This document shows, in pieces, positions 56,072 to 64,000 of a DNA stretch of 64,000 nucleotides. Source of the DNA: Tubulanus polymorphus (Eukaryota; Nemertea; Palaeonemertea; Tubulaniformes; Tubulanidae). How positions within the stretch are numbered: the stretch's first letter is position 1; every line of letters starts with the position of its first letter. Made by a program: the position numbers and the translations under genes. The notes under the pieces were generated by a model that worked only from the letters and a program-made list of their open reading frames with translations, was not told the origin of the DNA and made no database searches. Location: assembly GCF_964204645.1 (NCBI RefSeq), contig NC_134028.1, positions 10,827,001 through 10,891,000 of the forward strand. The letters are read 5' to 3'.

Positions 56072-58993
56072 TGAAAGGCTGAATCCAAGAACATGTCTAT
56101 CGCACTTTTGAGCCCAAACATCTACTTTTACTTAGTAGCCACTTGAGAACAATAAGCAATTAACGATATCAGCTACTTTTCCAGTAGTATACATTTTAAA
56201 ACAGTCACTCTGTAATAGTATTCCTTTCAATTCGTTTGGTTTTCTATAGTGGCTGTTTCGAAGAGTCTACTATTGAAAAGTGACCATTTTGAAACATCTG
56301 GTTTCGATAGTGCACACTAGCAGTAGAGATGACTGTAAAACCACCCGCCTGTTAACGGTGACTTTGTGATAGTAACTCCTACCATAGCAGCTACTCTCAA
56401 AACACATTGTTTCTAAAAGTCAACTATTGAAAAGTGACCATTTTGAGATCGCTTGCCAGATTCCCTGTTATAAATACACGGTAGCAACATATGCTTCAAA
56501 TTTGCAGTGATATGTGACAATATAAACATACGGAAAACTCTACTCACTCTATAGTTTGGGGTATAGTTCCATTAAGAGTGACTCAGTTAAGATCCGAAGA
56601 TATTGTAGATACTCTTTGAGGATGTGAAATGTAATGAGCGATTCCCAACTCTAACCAATAAAAGTCGAGATTGGAATTAAATTTGTTTACAAATTGTCAA
56701 TAGTTATGTAGTTTTAAGATAAATCGAAATTTCCTTCTTTTCATGAATTCAATTTGAACAAATGCAGCTTTTTTCAAGCATAGGCCTGCATTTATTTTTG
56801 ATTTAAATTCTTAGATTAAAAGCACAATCATGAATTCAGGCTAACCTCTCATTATTGAAATGGTGGTTTATTTTCAACGGGGCCTGGTTGTCTTTGCATC
56901 TTAAGTTAAGATGTGCATTTTGGAGTGTCTGAATTTCCCCGAATCCTTATTTCGCAAAATCATTGATTTTTTAAAAACAAAATATGCTTTATCCATGTGG
57001 ATTTTAAAAATTCTAAGAGAGCCCATATTTGATCGAATTTAATAGAAGAAACTTTGTATGGTATTCAAGATATCATTTGGATTATGGTAACAGCCTTTGG
57101 TGATCGTCCCTGGGGTCATGAATGAAGAAATCCCGTAATAGAATTTTAAATATGATAAAATTTGTTATGGTGAAACCGCAACGTTTCGACTGTTGACTAA
57201 CAGCCATCAGCAGGTGGAATGTAGGCATTCCTAGTGAGAAGGGCTTTTAGTCAGATGGCTGTCAGTCAACAGCCGAAACGTTGTGGTTCAACTTTAATAA
57301 ATTTCATGATACAAAATTCTATTGTGGAATTTCTTCATTTATCTACAGTTAACACGGTTTAGAGTATTTTATTCGACTTCTTCGGGTCCTGTAGCCGTTT
57401 AGATCGAAAATTATTTACTTTTCGGCACAGAAGGGATATACAACCGAGTTTGTCGCTATGCGAGGGATTCCCTGTATATCTGCACCATAAAGCGGTACCC
57501 TTGTTGGTTCTAGCCTGCATTCGCTTCCAAATTCAAGTATTGGTAACGTTGGTTTACGATAATTTGAGAAAAAAAGAGGTTAGTTGGAGAAAACTGACGA
57601 TTATCTTATAATTCAGCGATTCATTGGTTCATCGATTCGTAAAAATAAAATATAGTCTCATAGAGATATTGCGGTGCAAGTTTATTACTATTAAGAGAGG
57701 TGATTACTTTTGGTTCGTGGTCTTTAGGAGGTTAGTGCAGTTAGTTCATTGGTTCATCAATCACTGTCTAGTTAGCCAGTGTAATTGACCTGCTGACCGA
57801 TAGCTGCTGCTGAGTTGTTGATAACCTATATTAACAATTTACTCAACAAAGTAGGAAAGTATGTGAAACTGAAATTACAGCCTATTACATTTCTTTCACT
57901 ACTTAAGCCAAACGAAGTTTTCTCTATCAAATGAAATTGCTGATTTCAAAATTACGTGAACATCTCAACACTCAACTCTTATACGCTAATCCTTTGATCT
58001 TTCATAATACTCGGTAATTTCATTTCAACCAAACTATATAACTACGAACTAAGATTTTGATTAGGGTATCACTTCTAGCAAGCGATAAAACGATTTTCAA
58101 GAACGAACAAGCAGAGAACCGCGTGACAAAGTGAACATCACATGGATTACTTAAAAATCATTTGTATCGAAATAAACAATAAATTCAAGGTTAATTCTAA
58201 GTATTTTAGATACATTTTTTTCGTAATTCATTTTCTCAACATATGATTTTATTTGTATATTCCTCTCTCATATACCCTTAAAAACAAATTAAGCCTAAAA
58301 GACAAATTTATTTTTTGTCTTTCTTTTCTACAAAATCAAAGATTTATGAACGCACCAGAATGTTTTATAATCGCAAATCTTAAAATTCTAGGACTGGCAC
58401 TATATTTTCGTATTAATGGATTTAATCCATGATGATATAATTTAGGGGATTCTCAGCAACTCAAAAACTTAGATTTTCTATTCACAGAACTGTATTCAAA
58501 GCATACAGAGTTCTGTATACAAAGCAGATAGGGTTTAACAGTACCTTTGACCCTGTCACGTATCACTGCAAATCTTAAACAGATGCTGCTATTTTGAACA
58601 GGAAATTACCATGCCATCTCAAAATGGTCACTTTTCAATAGTTGACTTTTAGAAACGACGTGTTTTGAGAGTAGCTGTTATGGTAAGAGTTACTATCACA
58701 AAGTCACTGTTGACAGACGGGTGGTTATACAGTCACCTCTACTGCTAGTGTACACTATCGAAACCAGATGTTTTAAAATGGTCACTTTTCAATAGTAGAC
58801 TCTTCGAAACAGCCACTATAGAAAACCAACCGAATTGAAAGGAATGCTACTTCAGAGTGACTGTTTTGAAAGGTATACTGCTGGAAAAGTAGCTGATATC
58901 GTTAATTGCTTATTGTTCTCAAGTGGCTACTAAGTAAAAGTAGACGTTTGGGCTCAAAATTGCGATAGACATGTTCTTGGATTCAGCCTTTCA
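56072..58993. mobile_element. 2.9-kb element with about 400-bp inverted ends
   Basis: The left arm (56072 to about 56470) begins TGAAAGGCTGAATCCAAGAA; the right arm (about 58595-58993) is its diverged inverse, ending TTGGATTCAGCCTTTCA. Within each arm the phrase CTATTGAAAAGTGACCATTTTGA occurs twice, so the arms themselves contain repeats. The interior (about 56.5-58.6 kb) has no gene; an inner hairpin of GAAACGTT-type sequence lies at 57175-57290. Non-autonomous, superfamily unknown. Confidence 0.75.
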
Positions 58994-59760
58994 TTTGGAG
59001 TAAGGGCATTGCTTGAAAAATCTTTCATAATTCGTTTTTCATCTTGAATAATTCGTGACTTCAAAGTTCTAGAAGTTTATATTGTATTTTATGTTTCTTG
59101 AAGAATTATTTTGTAGTCAAATAAGACCAAAGATAAACAGGTCTACGTCCAAAATTTTGTAGGGTACAGGTTGCGCGGCAGGGAAGCTATTTTATATTTT
59201 CAAAAAATATTTTTCTCAATATGAAAAAATATTCAAATAAATCAACACAATTACCGGGCAATAAAATGAAACAATTCCAATATGGCGATATGTGAAATAG
59301 TTATATTCTCACCAGCAATGAGCATTTAAAATTCGCACATATACGGCACCTAGTCCAATGAAACGCTCGCCATTTATGGCTTTCCCATTATTATTTTGGA
59401 GTAGCCCCGGAATTCCCTGTATATCCCAAAAACAGCCAATCACATTTGCTCGTAGAGACAACGCCCCCCAATCGAGGTTATGGCAACCTTATATGCAAGA
59501 GCTAAGAATTTTCCCGCCAAAAACAGTTTTTGACGATTTTAAACTAAGTTGACCATGTCATTGACGGAGGTTCGTCATGTCTTCAATCGCGTCGATTATA
59601 CGTCGTTTAACCCGAGAATCAATGAAAATAATGCTCATATAAAAAAAATATCGATAAAGACACATACGAGCTGATTAAAAAAGACAGCAGGAAAGAACTA
59701 CCACTTATGCACTGGTATTGTTCAAAAGAATGCAACAAAGTAGCATCTTGAAAGAGAGGT
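58994..59760. other. Gene-free stretch
   Basis: No supported feature; a short frame near 59.36 kb has no domain character. Confidence 0.4.
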
Positions 59761-61500
59761 AGAGAAGCTTTCACGAAAGTAACCTAAGTTGACCAGGCAT
59801 TTGTGAACTTGAGTGAATGTAAACTCCCGGAGAAGACGGTAGGAGCAGTAAAAGCAATATCCCAGCAGTTTACTCCGGTAGATCCCGATGATCCTACCGA
59901 TCTCCTACTGCATCAAAGAAATTATCTCTTCTAGACAAAAAGAGCAATTATTAGAGATGGAGGAGACAGCCAGGAGAAAGAACAACCTCATGGTGTTCAG
60001 ACTCCCGCACAACGCCGAATTGGAAAATTTCAAGAAAATGTTGGTGACAAGTGTAGGCCCGCGAGAGTCACATTCTTAACCGAAACAATGAGAGATGACG
60101 CTTGAAGGCGTAACACAATGCCAGAAAAGAAACCAGGGAGAATAAAAAAACAGATGATAATGAGGATTCAAGACTGTGTATGATAGTATCAGTGCAAAAA
60201 GATCTCACACCTCAAAGGCAAGAAGAGGAAGACCTTTTCAAGGCCCTGAAAAACAAGAGGAACCAATCCAAGGAGTCAGGGGACCAATGTGCTGTCTGGA
60301 TTCGTCGCAAAGAAAGAGTTGTGAACATAGGTAAGTACACAACAAGGGGCGAACCAGCAAGGAAGACAGCAAAATAACACATGGTGTAAATAGTTCTACT
60401 TCTTCGGGTGATGTTTCCAGTCATCATGTAAATGTGTTTAGAAACTGCACATGTATATATACAAATGTTGATCCGATGATGAATAAACGAGCAGAATTAC
60501 AAGCATTGATAGACCTAGATCGCCCCAACGTTAGTGGAGTCATAAATATGAAGCAAAAGAAGTGTAGATATAAGATTGAAGACCACGAGCTAACATTGGC
60601 TACGAACAGTTCCATAACCTTGAAAAACTTGGGAGAGGAGTAATCCTGTACGTACTGAGCAAACTGAAACCGCTCCCGTGTGAAGATTTGAAACATGGTG
60701 ATTTCTCTGAGTCGGTCTTCGTCGAATGCCACCTTCAAGATTATGAATGGAAAAAAGGAAAAATGGAAATGCTCGGATTCATCTATAAAAGCCCAAGCAG
60801 TGCTCCAGAGAATAGTGAAAAGCTAAATGACCTTCATAGGAAGGCCACAGAAAGAGATGACTCACATCTCATGATTATGGGAGACCTTAACTATCCCCTG
60901 GTGAACTGGGTAGACAATAAGTGTGAGACTGGACCCAACCACCCAGCTTATTCATTTTTGAAAGTGGTTAAGTACGTATTCATGATACAACACCACACAT
61001 CACCAACACGCTACAGAGTGGGAGAAAGGGCCAACATAGTGGATCTGGTTCTTTCCAACAGAGAGGACATTATCAATGATATTAGCAGTATCAGGACTAG
61101 GCAAGAGCGACCATTTTGTGCTGTTGATAAGTCTGAATAAGTCTGGAAAGCAGCTGTTGACAAGTCAACACGGATGTCAAGGTCATCAGGCAGGAGAGGC
61201 AGAAGTTGGATAAACCTAGATACACTCAAGTCAGTGCGAAGAAAACACCAGCTTTTTAGAAGATGGCTTTGGACAAGGAATGGCCAGGACTACCAAACCT
61301 ATATTACTGCAAGGAATAAAGCAAGGAAGATTAACCGAAAGGCGATGAAGAGACTAGAAGAGAAAATAGCTAACAATGCGAAAAAGCCTAAGGTGTCCAC
61401 CTTGATTGAATCCAGAAGTTTTCATCAAAATCTGTCTATTGATACGATCTCCATCACACACAACTGCATCATGATTCATCATGAATATACATGGTAGTGG
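59761..61500 (+). pseudogene. Truncated CR1/L2-type LINE: ORF1 remnant and AP endonuclease
   Basis: ORF1 remnants are seen near 59935-60380 (EMEETARRKNNLMVFRLP; KDLTPQRQEEEDLFKALKNK; WIRRKERVVNIGK). The apurinic-type endonuclease domain follows in pieces: YTNVDPMMNKRAELQALID from 60466, then GFIYKSPSSAPENSEKL, HLMIMGDLNYPLVNW, SPTRYRVGERANIVDLVLSN (to about 61060), and the post-endonuclease linker with WLWTRNGQDYQTYITARNKA (near 61270). Several stops and shifts break it, and the reverse transcriptase is absent because the copy ends near 61500. It is a host retroelement in the sense direction. Confidence 0.8.
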
Positions 61501-62859
61501 TTTTTCCCCACTGACTCGAATAGGCACTCTCCACGTTCATGGTGTGACGATTTCATTTATTTCATACACTGTGTACGAAATTTGTTGGACAATTTATTTT
61601 CATAAATTGAACAATTTCCAAGATTCACTCCCCTCTTTCCCAATCACTTTTACTGCCCTTCTATAAAATTCACTGCTTTTCATGGCCGGCCGTGACGAAC
61701 CCTCCCAGTTGAGTCATTTGCAGTTTCCAAGAAAACTTTAACTAGGCAATAAGCAACTCACGCTTTTCATATACATACACAGATCAATACACCACATAGC
61801 AGCGAGTATATCTAACGCGCACGTGTGTGAAGCATGAATATACGTAAAAGGGCATGTGTTCTTCCGAAACGAAATGTAGTTCCAACAACAAATAAATAAC
61901 TAAATTGATAAATAAGCAACAGAATCCAATGAAATTCAATAGGGTTAGAGCTCTTATTACTGCATTTAATGTTTTAAAATTTCCGAAGAAAAACTAAGCT
62001 TCGTTTGGAAGTCATTTTGTACCAAAGGAAGAAAGTTTCATAAGCGATAACAAAATGGACTTAAGTCCATAATAAAGGTCCAATGGCCCTGTGGCTCACC
62101 TTCAAATCAATGAGTGTATATTGTCAAAAATATTTTACTAACTATAAATTAATTTGGATTGCAATCAAATGTAGAATAGATTACCGAATTAAATCCATCA
62201 ACTGACAACGATATGCTGAACAAACTCTTAAACAACAATCTTTTATTCTAAATCTAATCACTTCATTAATTCTTAGCCCCTTATTACACGATTAATACAT
62301 ACAAGATATTATTATACTCGCAATTTCCAGATTTTATCATCCTTGAATTGAATTAAAATACTTGCGCAACGCACGACTTCTCCAAATCTCATCCGTGTTT
62401 GTTTTTAACAGCATGCGTGTGATAACTATGCTGTACTTTCTCTATTGATCGCTTTGCACGGATTTCCCTATGCGATAGCGATATATATAAGGGTATATGT
62501 GTGAAGACTAGCTCCCACCCCTAAATCAGCTGAAAAAACTGACTGTAGATTAGATGAAAAGCTGAGAGCATTCCACTGCCCGCTATTGTCTACAGACTAT
62601 TTTAGTCCATTATCAATTTATCACAATTCTCTACCATACTTGCTACTTTGGATACTGAATTGAATAGCCTACATGGTTATATTCGTTACACCTACGAGCA
62701 ATTATCTCAACAGGAGGAAGCTCGCCCTATATTCCTGTAGACACGATCAGCAACGCTGTCAATCAAACTGCTGCCGCAGGCTAATTGCTCATCGGCTATT
62801 TCTGCTGCTTGTTCGGAGATTCCCGTGAGACGTATCCACGGCAACAAACAATAACGACG
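61501..62859. other. Non-coding stretch with promoter-like AT motif before the PHD gene
   Basis: No gene seen. TATATATAAGGGTATATG at about 62481 is a TATA-box-like sequence about 380 nt upstream of the next ATG; whether it is used is unknown. Confidence 0.35.
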
Positions 62860-64000
62860 ATGGCGGCCGTTGATGAACATGTACAAAAAACGTGCGATTT
62901 TGATGGTTTTTTCGATATAGATCCTGAAGATATTGATATCAATGGCCTATTAAATGAACCAGAGGATTTTTACTGTATTTGTGGAATTGATTCAACCAAT
63001 GATATGGTTTGCTGCGCCCGAGAAAGATGTATTTTAATGTGGTGCCATCGGAGTTGTATCGGGTAGAAACCAGATGAGGATGATGATAACTGGACTTGTC
63101 TGTCATGTTTATCTGGTAAGTATTTATATATTATTAAATAAGAATATGGCTTGAAAGCTCAAAGCAGGGACACAGCCATGGGATAGGATCTCAAGTCCTA
63201 AATTTGATTTGAATTCAATTCTAATGTAGCCTATTCAACTTTCCGATCTTAGGGAGAGATGTATTGAAAGAGCGCAAAGCCAATATTGCCAAAATTCAAA
63301 ATCAAGCAGCCCAGAAAAAAGCCAAACTTTGCAAACATCAACAAATAAAAGCGATCAGTGGTAATTTTTAATAATAGCAACTTATTTTATCATAGTTTAT
63401 ACACATAAAATAAATCACTTTATAATGTTCATTCTTGCAATAATGGTAATTTTTATAATAATATATTCCAATTTGATTAGGCCTATACAATTCATTTAAT
63501 CATACACATAAACGCAACTGATTATCACTTAATCTTAATTAATATTTTTTCTTACAGATAAACTAAAATGTTCCGAGCAGGATATAACGATGAATGTGGT
63601 GCAGGTCACCATCAACGCATTCGAAGAAATGACAAAAAACCAAATAGTAATCTCGAACACGGCATTGAAATCAGAAGTTGATCAGTTGCTATCCACAATC
63701 AAAACATCAAATTTAGGGACAGAAGCAACATTCTTTATCGACGATATTATTGAAAGACTATGGAATTGTATAGTTGCCGGCGGTTCGTGTCTTCATTTCT
63801 CTGAGCGCTATAATGCTATTTACACTTATGCTAGATCCGCGGAAATAAAGCAGTTGAAGTGTCTCTTACACATTCCAGAGTCAAAAACGGATCCGTTCTT
63901 GTCCCAGATATTCCTCCGAACAGCTTTCCGTGTCGTTCTGAATAAGAGACAAATGGATAATGATTCGAATGATGCCATGGATTCAGAAAAATGTATTTTA
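62860..64000 (+). CDS. PHD-finger gene, 5' exons, runs off the window; one in-frame TAG
   Basis: The ATG at 62860 has a good initiation context. Exon 1 (62860-63115) encodes an acidic start and a C4HC3 PHD finger: YCICGIDSTNDMVCC, CILMWCHRSCIG, then NWTCLSC. A TAG at 63064-63066 interrupts the finger. Exon 2 (63253-63360, KERKANIAKIQNQAAQKKAK) and exon 3 (63558 onward, open to the window end) join in correct phase with canonical splice sites, so the frame is otherwise clean over more than 250 codons. PHD fingers read histone H3 tails. Exon 3 is helical with no family recognised. It could be a host chromatin gene or a transposon accessory gene. Confidence 0.55.

Overview
The window is metazoan nuclear DNA. 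A spliced host gene for an LRPAP1/RAP-like chaperone lies at 50.1-54.7 kb. Introns with GT/AG borders, PIF/Harbinger, gypsy, copia and CR1/L2-type LINE remnants, and fold-back elements fill most of the rest. The composition suggests a marine invertebrate, but no phylum can be fixed from the sequence alone.

Layout. 0-3.2 kb: a degenerate minisatellite and gene-free DNA. 3.2-19.3 kb: a family of large non-coding DNA elements whose ends read CATTATGAG...CTCATAATG. One copy (3185-9859) is complete. A second, rearranged composite of two inverted copies (10184-19276) splits a gypsy pol gene at the RT/RNase H boundary. 19.3-20.8 kb: retrotransposon debris ending in a copia Gag fragment.

About 20.75-39.65 kb is a very AT-rich, gene-dense block that I read as a decayed endogenous Polinton/Maverick-like (adintovirus-like) DNA virus. 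In order it carries: a protein-primed family B DNA polymerase, with N-terminal zinc fingers, an endonuclease-VII-like zinc module and an intein lodged in palm motif C; a zinc-finger protein resembling the poxvirus/NCLDV late transcription factor VLTF3 (minus strand); a penton-like minor capsid candidate; several small membrane or virion-type proteins; a coiled-coil/hydrophobic protein interrupted by a copied piece of the capsid gene; an intact major capsid protein candidate; and a zinc-finger gene broken by a 211-bp palindrome. On the minus strand there follow an A32-like packaging ATPase, an integrase tail with SH3-like and chromo domains, and an HNH nuclease. These last three lie in a 2,390-bp unit that is perfectly duplicated in tandem. 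Most replication genes carry stops or frameshifts, whereas the capsid and ATPase frames are open.

The strongest systems-level signal is a shared start-site architecture: a T-tract, usually exactly 9 nt of spacer, then an ATG embedded in ATAAATG. It precedes essentially every gene of the left viral cluster. It has the form of a poxvirus late promoter (T-tract, about 6 bp, TAAAT), and the same element encodes a VLTF3-like protein.

40-64 kb returns to host DNA: a 419-bp fold-back, a complete 5.4-kb PIF/Harbinger element (TIRs, CGG target duplication, Myb-like gene, transposase with one nonsense codon), the LRPAP1-like gene, a 2.9-kb element with about 400-bp inverted ends, a truncated LINE, and the 5' exons of a PHD-finger gene that runs off the window.
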